From assembly GCA_018676675.1 (NCBI GenBank), contig JABHEG010000385.1:1-64000 (forward strand): a stretch of 64,000 nucleotides of DNA, read 5' to 3'. Shown here in pieces: positions 26,401 to 35,504 of this stretch (position 1 is its first letter; each line of letters opens with the position of its first letter). The translations under genes and the position numbers were made by a program. The notes under the pieces were generated by a model. The model had not been told where the DNA came from. It searched no databases and saw nothing but the letters and a program-made list of their open reading frames with translations. This DNA is from Lentisphaerota bacterium (GTDB lineage Bacteria > Verrucomicrobiota > Lentisphaeria > Oligosphaerales > JABHEG01).

Positions 26401-26826
26401 GTCCCACCGCGTGTCGCTCAGCCGCGATGGTGTCATGCTGTCGCGATGCCTCGCTGCAGACGGCCTGTCCGTTTCGTAGGTAAACGGGACGCCATCTGTC
26501 TTGACGTGATCTGCCGGGAGAGTGAACAAACGCCGCCCCAGTGCGGTTTGGGGTTCCCGGCCAGCTGGAAGGACCAGGCGGAACGTGGCACAGAGGTCTT
26601 CGCCCAAATACGGGCGGGGAGCGGCCAGGAAGACGGAGACCCCGGCTTTGGCCGCAGCCGTCGCGGCGGCCACCGCATACGTCGATCCCCCTACGACGAG
26701 CACATCCACCGAATGCGCCACAGGAATGCCCCGGGCTGACTCCATCACTGACCTCGCTCCATACGTAGACACACCAAGAACGAGGCAAAGGGCCACGATC
26801 TGCCTGGTTGCCGGGGTGTATTTCAT
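23446..26826 (-). CDS. Exported double FAD-dependent oxidoreductase with C-terminal HEAT repeats
   Basis: 1126 aa. A signal peptide (MKYTPATRQIVALCLVLGVS) is followed by two FAD-dependent oxidoreductase modules. The first dinucleotide-binding motif is VDVLVVGGSTYAVAAATAAAKAG (residue about 42). A discoidin-like insert (ARFVTVTVTKPADCGRVLLGELVIEPD) follows. The second is YDVVVVGGGTAGAAAGIAAARRG (about 530). Both modules resemble the FAD_oxidored family of exported PVC enzymes. HEAT-like repeats occupy about 918-1126 (ARLTYAKVLGVFGDARGVPELTEAL). Substrate unknown; the context is glycan breakdown. ATG 26826 precedes the signal peptide; the open frame extends into the sulfatase gene but is ignored. 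Confidence 0.78.
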   Translation of the reverse strand: MKYTPATRQIVALCLVLGVSTYGARSVMESARGIPVAHSVDVLVVGGSTYAVAAATAAAKAGVSVFLAAPRPYLGEDLCATFRLVLPAGREPQTALGRRLFTLPADHVKTDGVPFTYETDRPSAARHRDSMTPSRLSDTRWDNAPSDSVQYDGDVTIIADLGRRRGLSNVRLLAFSKPGDYGVAAMGISAGITREGCSAIAEMAARTVRRKTARWSAIELAAPCPVEARFVTVTVTKPADCGRVLLGELVIEPDITSAQAEVTTTPHCIKSVLDDELIEAGVQFLYGCYPTDVLADADGKPAGIVMANRAGRQAVTAKVVIDATDRAVVARLAGAQAKPWAGGVIAFERAVLSPDEDGTTCTVQHTLELPMPDASFPSYAQAEQVARDRSYRVGQLRASAFLHHVPPDPLFCERSADQWRSGAEPDLGHFRPRGVERVYVLSGSADLPGKQAARLLAPLGLLAIGGSVGMAAARDAHALPDPTGVHVVGAAGLPDGQADVLETLQGLRPTDRDLPTVPSPARGIPLLAEYDVVVVGGGTAGAAAGIAAARRGARTLVVEYLEGLGGVATLGLIGKAYHGRNVGFAAEVPFPNDDINIEDKMEWFRRELRKAGADIWFGVLGCGAYVSGQRVSGVVVATPQGRGVILAGTTIDATGNGEIAIAAGADYMYGADEDGIALQGTGLPVRPLRRHYVNSDYLLVDETDMVDVWRTFAGVRDGLRDSVFDTGTLIQTRERRRVVGDHILRYLDQIVGRTYRDSIVFSASDYDSHGYPNRPYFALLPHDEKSLKANHPAPGGTCYTPYRCLLPKGLDGVLVVGVGISMERDASAMVRMQRDVHNQGYAAGIAGAMATESGVTVRNIDIRVLQRHLVDTGALPEEVLRHQVDSMVGQQSIADAVEALPDAANPAEAGRSLAIILSSPERARPVLEEAFGGATGPARLTYAKVLGVFGDARGVPELTEALDDITAWDAKILQGVAAEYAHLPTPVDALILSLGSTRDSRALPSILRKLDMLDAETTLSHHRAVALALERLAPPTAARPLASLLTKPGMRGHAMTALEPLYNAQREKRRRTGPLREIVLARALFRCGDHDGIGEAILREYCRDIRGLFARHAHAVLEAGCDYRPQ

Positions 26827-26869
26827 CGACTCACTGCCGCGACTCTTGCTTCGAGCACGCGCTCCCAAC

Positions 26870-28342
26870 CTACGAATCCAGGGCCACGCCGGGACCATAG
26901 GGCGCAAGACTGACCATGATGTACGGGTTGATGCAAACGTCATCAGTCTCTCGTGCAAAGCGCCAAAGCCGCTTGCTCAGTGCCAGCACCGTGTCATCCA
27001 CATCCGCCTGCTCCGCCAGGTTGCGCTGTTCATCCGCATCATTGCGCAAATCATAGAGTTCATCGTAGTCGAAGCCGTTGTAGACGTACTTCCAATCCCG
27101 TGTCGTCACCGATCGCTGAATGCCGTACAGTTCATTACCATTGGACTGTGTGAATACGGCATCGCGCCAATCAGACGGCGCCTCGCCTCGGAAGAACGGG
27201 GTCAGACTGCGGCCCACAAACTCGCGCGCTACAGTCACGCCGGCCATCTCCAGGAAGGTGGGCGCGAAGTCCGCCAGAGAGACGAAGGCATCACTTTCGC
27301 GCCCAGGCCAAGCGATGCCGTTTGGCCAGCGCACGATTGCCGGCACGTGATACGCTCCCCGGAAGCAGGGCAGTCCCTTGCACCAAAGGCCATGCTCAGC
27401 CATGTAATCACCATGGTCGGACACAAAAAGGACCAACGTGTTGTCCGCTTCGCCACGCTCATCAAGGGCGTCGAGCACTTGCCCGAACAGGTAGTCTTCA
27501 TAGGTGCAGAACGCCAGGTAATGCCGAATCGCCTCCCGGTGCTCGCGCTCGCTGAGCTGATCGAAACGGTCACGCGTCCGGCGATAGAGCCCGGGTTTGT
27601 CCTGCATGCGGTCCGCAAAGCTCGGCGGAAGCTGAATATCCTCCAGGTTGTACATGCCCAAGAACTGTTTCGGCAAACAGTATGGATCGTGGGGCCCAAG
27701 CGTTCCCACGAACTGGCACCAGGGCTGCTCCGAGTGTTCCATCCCCCGGATGGACTCCAGGGCGTTGTTCACCACAGTCTGGTCGTTGAAGGGGTTCTCC
27801 TTTTCGCCATAGTGGGTGTAAGTGCCATAGCCCGGTCGCAGGATCTCGCCTTCACCCCTACTTGCGGGGGCCACCTTCCGATCAATGCGCTCGTAGATGG
27901 CCCACTCATAGGGGTTCGGTTTGGGGTTGCTTCCCCCCGGCGGAAGCGGCTTCCGAGGGCCTGCCGTGGGATGCCCTCCACCCCACCCCCTGTCCTGGGG
28001 ACTCTCAACATTGCTCACGTGCCACTTGCCCGTGAAGTACATCCTGTAGCCGGCCTCAGACAAATCCTCGCTCCAAAGCCGAACACCGTCGTGGAGCCCC
28101 TGAGAAAGTGTGTTGCCAACGTTGACATTGTTCCAGACACCGTGCTGAGACGGATAGAGTCCGGTGAGAAATGTCGCCCGTGAAGGGCAGCAGTGCGGAG
28201 ACGGGCAGAACGCCTCCGAGAAGGTGACGCCTTGCGCCCGGAAACGGTCCAAGTTGGGCATCAGGGCCTGGGAGCTGGGCAGCACAGAATCGCCGCGCTG
28301 CTGATCGGTCATGAAGATCAGGATGTTCGGTCGCTCGCTCAC
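26870..28342 (-). CDS. Sulfatase (formylglycine-dependent, type I)
   Basis: 490 aa. The N-terminus RPNILIFMTDQQRGD supplies the metal-binding Asp pair. The maturation motif is C51-C-P-S-R in CCPSRATFLTG, so C51 would be converted to formylglycine by FGE or an anaerobic SulfMe. Later blocks LYPSQHGVW, VGTLGPHDPYCLP and LVLFVSDHGDYMAEHGLW are typical sulfatase signatures. No clear signal peptide, so it may be cytoplasmic. GTG 28342 has GGAG at six bases; the open frame runs further into the preceding gene. It sits between the FAD oxidoreductase and sialidase-like genes, suggesting action on sulfated host or algal glycans. Confidence 0.9.
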   Translation of the reverse strand: MSERPNILIFMTDQQRGDSVLPSSQALMPNLDRFRAQGVTFSEAFCPSPHCCPSRATFLTGLYPSQHGVWNNVNVGNTLSQGLHDGVRLWSEDLSEAGYRMYFTGKWHVSNVESPQDRGWGGGHPTAGPRKPLPPGGSNPKPNPYEWAIYERIDRKVAPASRGEGEILRPGYGTYTHYGEKENPFNDQTVVNNALESIRGMEHSEQPWCQFVGTLGPHDPYCLPKQFLGMYNLEDIQLPPSFADRMQDKPGLYRRTRDRFDQLSEREHREAIRHYLAFCTYEDYLFGQVLDALDERGEADNTLVLFVSDHGDYMAEHGLWCKGLPCFRGAYHVPAIVRWPNGIAWPGRESDAFVSLADFAPTFLEMAGVTVAREFVGRSLTPFFRGEAPSDWRDAVFTQSNGNELYGIQRSVTTRDWKYVYNGFDYDELYDLRNDADEQRNLAEQADVDDTVLALSKRLWRFARETDDVCINPYIMVSLAPYGPGVALDS

Positions 28343-28362
28343 GGTGTGCTCCGCCTTTCCGC

Positions 28363-30219
28363 CTAATCGACAGCCAATGCTGAGATCGGGATGATCGCCA
28401 GCTCGGCACTGTTGTTGTTCCACAACTCTCTGCCCTCACCCACACGCCCGACGCCGCCACCGCTGTTGGAGTAGCCAACGTAGAGTTTTCCGTCATACTC
28501 GACTGCGTAGGGATAGGAAAGCGCCGCCCCCGGGTGAGACTCGCCCGGCCCATCATCAAAGCGAGCATGCCGAATCACGAAGATCTTCGAGAAACGCTGC
28601 TCTCTCGGACGTGTGAGGGCGATGGTCAACGGCGAACGCCGATTGCCACTGTCTGCCGTCGTTGTGCAAATGAGGTAGTCCTGTCCAGTGCTCAATGTCC
28701 CCGTATAGGGTTTTGAGGCGACCATTGGCAGATTGCTCGGTTCAGACTGGGTCCACGTCCGCCCAAAATCACCGCTGACAGCCACGAGTGCCGCCGTCTG
28801 CGAGTCCCCATGGTAGCGAGCGATGTTGACAACGTGTTCTCCGCTGATCAGCACCGATGACTCACCCCACATCTTGCCCGGTGCCTTGGGGATCACCACC
28901 AGGTCCCACGCCATGAAGTTGTCCCCATGGCTGATCGCCACCGCAGCAGGATTGCCGTCACCAACGCTGATCCCACCGATGATCCAGTTGCCATCCTCCA
29001 TCTTTTGCGGTTCCTGCAACGGCCAGAAACCACCCTCGATGATCGTGCCCTTCGGAATCCATCTCCCCGTTTCCTCATCAAGTGTGTAGGCTCGGGCATG
29101 GACGTCTTTCATGGTCCCGCGGTAGGCTCCGTGGAACGCCCACAGTGTGCGTCGGTGCGTCAGGAAGACGCCGTGGCTCACGCCGCCACCAGGTTCACCG
29201 GCATCAATCGTGAAGACATCTCCCCACGTCTTCCCGCCATCATGGCTGGCCCGGCCTCGGGCTTCCTCCGTATCCGTGTTCTCCCCTCCCCGGTTATGAC
29301 CGAACGAGCTGTAGAGTACGCCATTGTGCCAGGCTAGAGCAACGCCGTGCAGAAAACGGTAGCCATCAGCAGCGAAATCGTAGGGCTTAACAACCCGGAA
29401 TTTGACGCCTTTCAGCACCTCGGCCTGTGCCGTCGACGGCACGGTTTTCTCCACACACAGCCGAAAGAGATCAGGTGGTGGAGGAACACTGTGTGGTGTC
29501 GTCTCACGATCTGCCATCGCTCGGATCTCCTCTGCTGAAAGGGCCTCTCGGAACAGAGCCACCTCATCGATGGCACCATAGAACATCTGCCGCAGCCGTC
29601 CACCGTCGTTGATGCCTCCCACAGTCAAAGGAGCGTCGGTGTCCGCGATGGTCGCCCCCAACTCACCCTCGCCCTCCAGCTCACCGTTGACAAAAAGGCG
29701 TCCATGCCCTCCGTCGATGGTCACGGCCACATGGGTCCATCGGCCCGGCGTCGGCTCAGTGCGTGATTCGAGGGTCTGCCAGCCATCACAACGCAGGTAA
29801 AAACGGAACCGGTTGTCATCATCCACCATCAGCCCCCACTCCCGCTGATTGGCGGAGTAGACGTTCTTCCCCACAACCATTTGCTGGCCGCGTCTGACGG
29901 CGTAGGCGTTTGCCCAGACGGCCACACTGAACGTCGCATCGGTGAAACTCAGGGACGCAGAATCCGGCACGCTCATATAGTCACCCCGTCCATCAAGGGC
30001 GAGAGACGTGCCTTCAACGCCAAGCGCTTGGTCTGCTCTGCGGTGAACTGCTCCTGGATGAGCCCCGGTCGTTTCCACCGCCACTGCCGGCGAACCGGCA
30101 TCGAACGACCAATGAGCGATCGGCTCGGAGGCGCAGAGACCAAGGGCGAGCCCCCCGGTAGAGAGGAGTGCCAACCTGCTGATCAGGACTGCCGAGGGTC
30201 CGCAACGCGTGTTCATCAT
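28363..30219 (-). CDS. Exported LamG-domain and sialidase-like beta-propeller protein
   Basis: 618 aa. Signal peptide MMNTRCGPSAVLISRLALLSTGGLALGLC. A LamG/concanavalin-like domain (about 38-215: IAHWSFDAG, GTSLALDGRGDYMSVPDS, RWTHVAVTIDGGHGRLFVNG) is followed by a six-bladed sialidase/neuraminidase-like propeller. The propeller carries Asp boxes SHDGGKTW (about 325) and SGDFGRTW (about 483). LamG-plus-sialidase architecture is frequent in glycan-degrading PVC bacteria. The catalytic Arg triad cannot be confirmed by eye, so the substrate may not be sialic acid. ATG 30219 has GGAG at nine bases. The stop is 20 bp before the sulfatase start, so the two are co-transcribed. Confidence 0.78.
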   Translation of the reverse strand: MMNTRCGPSAVLISRLALLSTGGLALGLCASEPIAHWSFDAGSPAVAVETTGAHPGAVHRRADQALGVEGTSLALDGRGDYMSVPDSASLSFTDATFSVAVWANAYAVRRGQQMVVGKNVYSANQREWGLMVDDDNRFRFYLRCDGWQTLESRTEPTPGRWTHVAVTIDGGHGRLFVNGELEGEGELGATIADTDAPLTVGGINDGGRLRQMFYGAIDEVALFREALSAEEIRAMADRETTPHSVPPPPDLFRLCVEKTVPSTAQAEVLKGVKFRVVKPYDFAADGYRFLHGVALAWHNGVLYSSFGHNRGGENTDTEEARGRASHDGGKTWGDVFTIDAGEPGGGVSHGVFLTHRRTLWAFHGAYRGTMKDVHARAYTLDEETGRWIPKGTIIEGGFWPLQEPQKMEDGNWIIGGISVGDGNPAAVAISHGDNFMAWDLVVIPKAPGKMWGESSVLISGEHVVNIARYHGDSQTAALVAVSGDFGRTWTQSEPSNLPMVASKPYTGTLSTGQDYLICTTTADSGNRRSPLTIALTRPREQRFSKIFVIRHARFDDGPGESHPGAALSYPYAVEYDGKLYVGYSNSGGGVGRVGEGRELWNNNSAELAIIPISALAVD

Positions 30220-30359
30220 GGGGCACATCTCCAGCGGCGCAGGGCAACAGATCAAGTCACCAGAGCGAAAGGCGGAATGTAATGCCACGGTCCTCGCGTT
30301 ACACACTGCCCGTGACGGCTGGCCGCGCCTTCTTCTCCCCTCCGCACGACCTCGCGGGC

Positions 30360-33269
30360 CTACCGTGTGGTCAGCAGCGTGAGTCCAGCCAGGGCGACGG
30401 CTTCGAGGCGGGGGGCAGTGAGCCGAATCTCCCGGATGGGGATGTCTGGCCTGGGGTTGCGCCACTCGGTGAGTGAGAGCTCGACCGTCTGCCCGGCAAG
30501 CGTATATCCACGCCAGCCGAGCGTGCAATTTCGGCAGTAGCTTTGCTGCCGGGCCGTCCGCCAAGAGCCATACGAGGAGGGCTTCAACCAACCGGCAATG
30601 TCCACTGCGTTGCGCAAAACGAGTCTCTCAGTCGTGTCATCTGCGTAAACGACCTCGTAGATGGCCGCGTCGCGGATAGCAGAACTATCGGCCGTCCCGG
30701 CGTGGAGAAACACAAGTGCCGCCCCCTCGGCCGCAACAGGGATGGTAACCGCGTCGGGCACGCCATCCAAACCGGATGCCGCCCCCTGCACCAGCACGCA
30801 ACGAGCGCTTTCCTCTCCCGCCACCAGGAATGAGAAGGCGCGATCATGGACGTGGGAGCGTAGTTGACCGGGGACCAGAGCGGAGAGATCACTCTCCGGT
30901 CCGAGGTCAAGCCATCCCCGCCCATCCCCCGGAGTGGGATCCGTGACTGAACGCGTCGCGACGGAACTCAGGTCAATGTGCTTCTCGGCAAATGGACGGT
31001 CCGACACGCGCGGCGGCTGCAGTAGGTCGTAGAGCAGCCCCAATTCGTCGTAGTTCAGCTGGTCAGTCGCAGGTCGAGCAACGGTCCAGGCATACTCCCC
31101 GAGCAACGCTCCCATCATGGTCGGGTTCGTCGCCGAGCAATACATCCAGCTGCTGCCGGCCGCCCACTTCAACCCAGCCTGGTGCGAACTCCGCAACAGC
31201 CGGAAGTTGTTCTCCGGCTTGTACCACGTCGTGGGGAAAAGCTCAAAGCCAGCGCTCTGCAGATGCTCGATCTGTGGATGCTCCTCTGCCGTCCCGTAGT
31301 ACCAGTTGGCCAGCAAGATGTCTTTGGGGATCAGGCCGAGAGCGGGGGCCGTGTCGACATTGCCGTAGTGTGGAGCTCGGCTGTTCGCCGCGGATGTCGC
31401 GTGAAACGTCCCGTGGTCCAGCAACATATCCGCCCACATGATCATCCGCAGCCCACGGGCCTTGAGCCATCCATGAACGGCTGTGATATGCTCGGCGACG
31501 ACCTCTGTGTGCGTGCGATCGCCACAGATCAGCTCCAGACCACGCGCCTCATCGAACCCCACATGGAAATAGCCCGTCGCCTGGAACGCATCGATTGCGT
31601 CGGCATAGAGGTCGAAGATGAAGGCACGAGCATCTGTGCGGGTGATGTCGAAGCATGGAGACCGGCCGGCGGCTTTGGGTGCCAGGAGCTCCGGACACAC
31701 GTTGACCAGCCCCCCTGTGTGCCCGAAGCCCTGAACGTGAGGGACAGGCTCGATGAAATTCTCCCGAGCCAGGTCTGCCAACTCACGGATCTGCTCGTGA
31801 GTGAATGCCCCCGGTCCGGCGGCCTCTGGATGGCTGGGCCAGCGGACCTTCCCGATGCTGGCCCCGCCGATGAAGACCATATTGACCCGCTGGCGAGGCA
31901 GAACGCGACGCAGCGTGTGCTGCAGAAAGTCCATCTGTCCCGCATGACCGAGGGTGAGTGTCATTGCGCGAACCGCGAAATCCGGCCAGTCCGTTACCCG
32001 AACACACGGCGAAACAAGCCTCCCTTCCTCCCAGCGAAACAGCTGAAGCAGCGCCTGGACGCCATACCACGCCCCCGCCGCATCACTCCCGACGACAACA
32101 ACCCGATCCCCGGTCACATCAAGCACAAAGGCCTCAGCCTGCCCAACCGGGACCTGTCCCTTGGCGAAAACGGCGTCGAGAACTGGTCCTTCCCCCTTCA
32201 TCCCCACACGAATCGTCGGACCGCGCTGGTTCCACAAGCTCTCCGTGGTCAGGTTGACGGGTACGCCACGGTAGGCGGCCAGTTCTTCCCGCAGGCGTTC
32301 AGCCCCACGGCCGCGCGGCCCCGCAGCACCACCCGGGACGACGATTGCCGTGTCCGCAGTGACCGCGAAGCGACCGGGCAGCCGAGTGTAACGTTGAGGT
32401 GCGGGATACAACACAACTCCCCCATTGGCGACGATACGCTCCTGGCGTGCCGCACGTGCAGCGACCAGTGCCCCATTCCGTTCGTCGCGGCCCGCCTCCA
32501 GCTGAACACGTCGCGCAATCAACTTGTCTGCCAGTTGCGGGCCAGGCACGAAGCTGAACTCATACTCTGTGCGTCCCCGTACGGCCACCGGCTCCACACA
32601 CGCGTAGACGTTCATGAGACTGAAGGTCTTGCGGTCGTCAGCACCCCACGGGCGGTCACATACACTGCGCAGCTCCCAAGGCTGCCCCTGTTCCGCGGTC
32701 CCCACCATGTAACTCTCCCGGACGCTGACCTTCAGCACGCCAAGATCAGTTACCAGGTCGACCTCCTTGAGGCCGGTCGCATAGGTGGCACTGGCTCCCA
32801 CGCTCAACGTTCCGGAAGAACCGGAATCGACGGTGAAGGTGGCGTCCGCGAACGTCTCACGCGCAAAGAAACACTCACTGTAGAGAAACCCAGCCTCAGA
32901 GTCGGCGGTGACGGCAAAGTCATTGACCACCTGAACACGCCTCTCCGACAGCCGAATCGTGGAAACATGCCTGCCCTTCCCTTTGACGGTACAGGCACCC
33001 GTGAGGACCCAATCGCCCTCCTCGCGCACGGTTGTGACATCAAATACCGGCGTCCGCCCCGGGAGAATGTTCCCACTCCAGCCCTTCCCTGCAACCGAAA
33101 ACGACATCCCGGTCACGAGAGGAAAGCCCTGATAGGACATCCGCAGCGCCCCACCGTTGTCGAAAGAGAGCCGAAATCCGGGGGTGCGCAGATCATGCAA
33201 CGTCCCTTGCCCCCACGTGCACAGGTTGATTCCCAGTCCCAAACAGAGCGCAGTCAAGGCGTATTTCAT
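30360..33269 (-). CDS. Exported glycoside hydrolase family 20-like beta-hexosaminidase
   Basis: 969 aa. Signal peptide MKYALTALCLGLGINLCTWGQ. An N-terminal beta-rich part (20-290) is unfamiliar. A GH20b-like domain follows (LYPAPQRYTRLPGRFAV...GAERLREELAAYRG, GAWYGVQALLQLF). The GH20 barrel (DFAVRAMTLTLGH...) contains the Asp-Glu catalytic pair in HVGFDEAR at about residue 570. A long C-terminal region, possibly carbohydrate-binding, ends the chain. It should release terminal GlcNAc or GalNAc, in line with the sulfatase and sialidase-like partners. GGAG lies nine bases before ATG 33269. Confidence 0.8.
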   Translation of the reverse strand: MKYALTALCLGLGINLCTWGQGTLHDLRTPGFRLSFDNGGALRMSYQGFPLVTGMSFSVAGKGWSGNILPGRTPVFDVTTVREEGDWVLTGACTVKGKGRHVSTIRLSERRVQVVNDFAVTADSEAGFLYSECFFARETFADATFTVDSGSSGTLSVGASATYATGLKEVDLVTDLGVLKVSVRESYMVGTAEQGQPWELRSVCDRPWGADDRKTFSLMNVYACVEPVAVRGRTEYEFSFVPGPQLADKLIARRVQLEAGRDERNGALVAARAARQERIVANGGVVLYPAPQRYTRLPGRFAVTADTAIVVPGGAAGPRGRGAERLREELAAYRGVPVNLTTESLWNQRGPTIRVGMKGEGPVLDAVFAKGQVPVGQAEAFVLDVTGDRVVVVGSDAAGAWYGVQALLQLFRWEEGRLVSPCVRVTDWPDFAVRAMTLTLGHAGQMDFLQHTLRRVLPRQRVNMVFIGGASIGKVRWPSHPEAAGPGAFTHEQIRELADLARENFIEPVPHVQGFGHTGGLVNVCPELLAPKAAGRSPCFDITRTDARAFIFDLYADAIDAFQATGYFHVGFDEARGLELICGDRTHTEVVAEHITAVHGWLKARGLRMIMWADMLLDHGTFHATSAANSRAPHYGNVDTAPALGLIPKDILLANWYYGTAEEHPQIEHLQSAGFELFPTTWYKPENNFRLLRSSHQAGLKWAAGSSWMYCSATNPTMMGALLGEYAWTVARPATDQLNYDELGLLYDLLQPPRVSDRPFAEKHIDLSSVATRSVTDPTPGDGRGWLDLGPESDLSALVPGQLRSHVHDRAFSFLVAGEESARCVLVQGAASGLDGVPDAVTIPVAAEGAALVFLHAGTADSSAIRDAAIYEVVYADDTTERLVLRNAVDIAGWLKPSSYGSWRTARQQSYCRNCTLGWRGYTLAGQTVELSLTEWRNPRPDIPIREIRLTAPRLEAVALAGLTLLTTR

Positions 33270-33312
33270 GTCCGGTTTCTCCGATTGGGCCTTCACGACT
33301 CGTCCGCCGCGA

Positions 33313-34374
33313 TCAAATAGCAGGGCACGGTAGATTGCGGGCCACGAACGGCCACATGAGGTCGGCGTAGAAGCGATGGCCACCATCGCCGTAGTGGTGC
33401 TCGAACAGCTCCGGGATCCCGGCAACCTGGAAGATCCGGGCGCATTCCTCTACCGCACGGTCCACCTCAGCTAGCGGAAACAGAAGGTCCTGATTACCAT
33501 TGACGATGGCGAGGGCGCGTGGCGCGATCAACCCCGCCACATCCCAGAACTCACCGAACCGCAAGATTCCCGGAACCGTGTTGCAGTCACAGTGGTGGAC
33601 CCGACCGTCCAAACCCACAATGGAACAATAGGAGCAGCTCGGGACTGCCACGGTGACCCGCGCGTCACAAGCTGCGGCATAGAGCGTGGCCACTCCTCCT
33701 CCTGAATTCCCCATCATGAGCACACGCTTACTGTCCACAATCGGGAGACCGGAGGCCCAATCGATAAGAGCCGAGAGATCCCACACTCGTTCGCCGATCG
33801 CCGTACGCCCTGCGAGTAAACAATGAATGGCCTGGCAGCGACAGTCCCGCTTGCCGTGGCGCTCCCGGTCGTCGGGGACATTCGCAGGAAGAAAACCTCG
33901 GGTGTTTGGAGCGATCGCGACCAGCCCGCGGCGAACGGCCTGAACCGCAACATCGCGATCCTCTCGATCAATCCGGCTCTGGTGAGCAGCATCGCGCGCT
34001 TTCCCGACGTACGTGTCCATGCCGTGGTCTTCATGACCATGCGGGAAGATGCCGAGAGGAAACGGTCCGGCACCGGGAGGAGTCAGGAACCAAAACGGGA
34101 GATGGACGCCCGGTTCCGTCTCGATCACCCCCAACTGACGGGTGTAATCGTCGAATGCTTCGGGTTCCCCCAAATCGATCCTCGGGACGTGGCCACTGCT
34201 GTCCGTCTCAATCACCGACAACCCGATCAGATGCCGAAGCGCCGGGCGCGCTCGATTCTGCCAGCCTGGGACGTCGTTGGGGCTCGTGGCCACACACGCG
34301 AAAGCTCGGGCATCGCTTCGGAAAAGACCGCCGAAGTAGCGGTCGAGTTCAATCCCACGGGTGGGCGTTCCCAT
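33313..34374 (-). CDS. Alpha/beta hydrolase, Abhydrolase-7/acetyl-esterase type
   Basis: 353 aa, without an apparent signal peptide. The nucleophile elbow is MMGNSGGGVATLYAA. The oxyanion segment LGIFPHGHEDHGMDTY, the late IVNGNQDLLFPL strand and the HHYGDGGHRF histidine fit esterases of this family. It shares its layout with the esterase at 16199-17254 (APRALAIVNG against APRSFLILAG). Probably deacetylates sugars in the locus, by context. ATG 34374 has GGAG at eight bases; the upstream 40 open codons are unlikely coding. The gene lies 43 bp upstream of the GH20 gene. Confidence 0.7.
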   Translation of the reverse strand: MGTPTRGIELDRYFGGLFRSDARAFACVATSPNDVPGWQNRARPALRHLIGLSVIETDSSGHVPRIDLGEPEAFDDYTRQLGVIETEPGVHLPFWFLTPPGAGPFPLGIFPHGHEDHGMDTYVGKARDAAHQSRIDREDRDVAVQAVRRGLVAIAPNTRGFLPANVPDDRERHGKRDCRCQAIHCLLAGRTAIGERVWDLSALIDWASGLPIVDSKRVLMMGNSGGGVATLYAAACDARVTVAVPSCSYCSIVGLDGRVHHCDCNTVPGILRFGEFWDVAGLIAPRALAIVNGNQDLLFPLAEVDRAVEECARIFQVAGIPELFEHHYGDGGHRFYADLMWPFVARNLPCPAI

Positions 34375-34604
34375 CCAGCCTGCTCCCTGTCTGTCCGGTT
34401 TCAGATGCGAGGAAAACTGGTGAGGCGATGAGACACGGGGCGAGCCCTGTTTGCCAAAGCCAAGAGTAGGCGCCTTCCCAAACGCAATCACCATCGAGCG
34501 TCCTGAGGCGACCGCAGGGCTCTTCGGTTAGCTGGCGTTTGAGCGTCGGGAACGCCCCTCTCCTCCCGATTGGGTGCCTCTCGACGGAGGCCCAACATCC
34601 CCCG

Positions 34605-35504
34605 TCACGTAGTGGTATCACTCTCCAGTTCCAAGAGCTGTTCTGCATTGCGGCCCATCACCTTCTCGAAGGCGCCCTGCGAGATCTTCCCCGTCTCCAC
34701 GGCATCTCGCATGAAGCCGATCAGCGACGCCTCGTCATTCCACGGCTGGCAGATGTCCAATCCCATCAGAAGGCGGTCCTGGAACTCCTCGATGAAGTCA
34801 TATCCCCATTCAGGATCCCTGCTCACAGCGTTGTAGCCGCTTCCCGCGGAGAGATCGCCCCACATGTTAGGGTAAGCCCGTAATAGCTCAGGGACCTTCC
34901 CACCCGGCAGCACCCTCCCCTTCACATAGGCCCCGCGATTCTCACCGGCAGGCATGGGCCCGACTTCGGCCCAAAAAGCGGTGGAATGGCAAAGGAACTG
35001 AAGGCCCGGAAAACGCTGCAGAGATCGCTCCAAACCGCCAAGTCCACGCTCAGTGATCAGCCCGTAGGTGTTGTACTCCTGAGTCGCAATGTGGAACAGG
35101 AAGGGCAAGCCAACCGCTTCACAGGCACGGAGCAGCTGCTGCACACGCGCATCGTCCCACCACAGATTCGCGGTTACCTCCCCAACCCCTTTGGCGCCCT
35201 GCCCTTGATAGTACTCCAGGATGGGAACAAAATCGTGAGTAGGGCTGTTGTCGGTGATCCGCGGATCCACGTTACAGAACTTGATGAAACGGTCAGGAAA
35301 ACGGTCACACGCATGGAATACCTCTTCGTTCGACTGGACGAAATGGTACGTTTCGGGTGAGGTAAGGGGCAAGGCGACCATCTGGTCAATGCCCAGCCGA
35401 TCCATGATAGCGACGAGTTCCTCAGCCGTGGTGATCGTGTAACCGTTCGGCAGCAGGAACCCACGTTCTAGAATGACATGTTCATGTATGTCGACAACCG
35501 CCAT
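34605..35504 (-). CDS. Amidohydrolase family 2 (ACMSD-like) metal-dependent hydrolase
   Basis: 299 aa TIM-barrel protein. It begins MAVVDIHEHVIL, an H-x-H metal site on strand 1. A lysine- or Glu-containing strand (GAKGVGEVT), His in FLFHIATQE, FLCHSTAFW and the final Asp in LLMGLDICQPW complete a typical amidohydrolase-2 metal centre. Such enzymes decarboxylate or hydrolyse small carboxylic acids and lactones. The substrate here is unknown. GGAGGG lies before ATG 35504. It is the first gene of the co-directional run leading through the glycan genes, with a 230-bp gap before the esterase. Confidence 0.75.
   Translation of the reverse strand: MAVVDIHEHVILERGFLLPNGYTITTAEELVAIMDRLGIDQMVALPLTSPETYHFVQSNEEVFHACDRFPDRFIKFCNVDPRITDNSPTHDFVPILEYYQGQGAKGVGEVTANLWWDDARVQQLLRACEAVGLPFLFHIATQEYNTYGLITERGLGGLERSLQRFPGLQFLCHSTAFWAEVGPMPAGENRGAYVKGRVLPGGKVPELLRAYPNMWGDLSAGSGYNAVSRDPEWGYDFIEEFQDRLLMGLDICQPWNDEASLIGFMRDAVETGKISQGAFEKVMGRNAEQLLELESDTTT

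Noticed and set aside
26522..28183. Plus-strand frame of 553 codons opposite the FAD/sulfatase junction
   Set aside because: It crosses two supported minus-strand genes and shows no domain.
31182..33320. Long plus-strand open frame (712 codons) antisense to the GH20 gene
   Set aside because: Antisense of a gene with a signal peptide and catalytic motifs; the frame has no family features.
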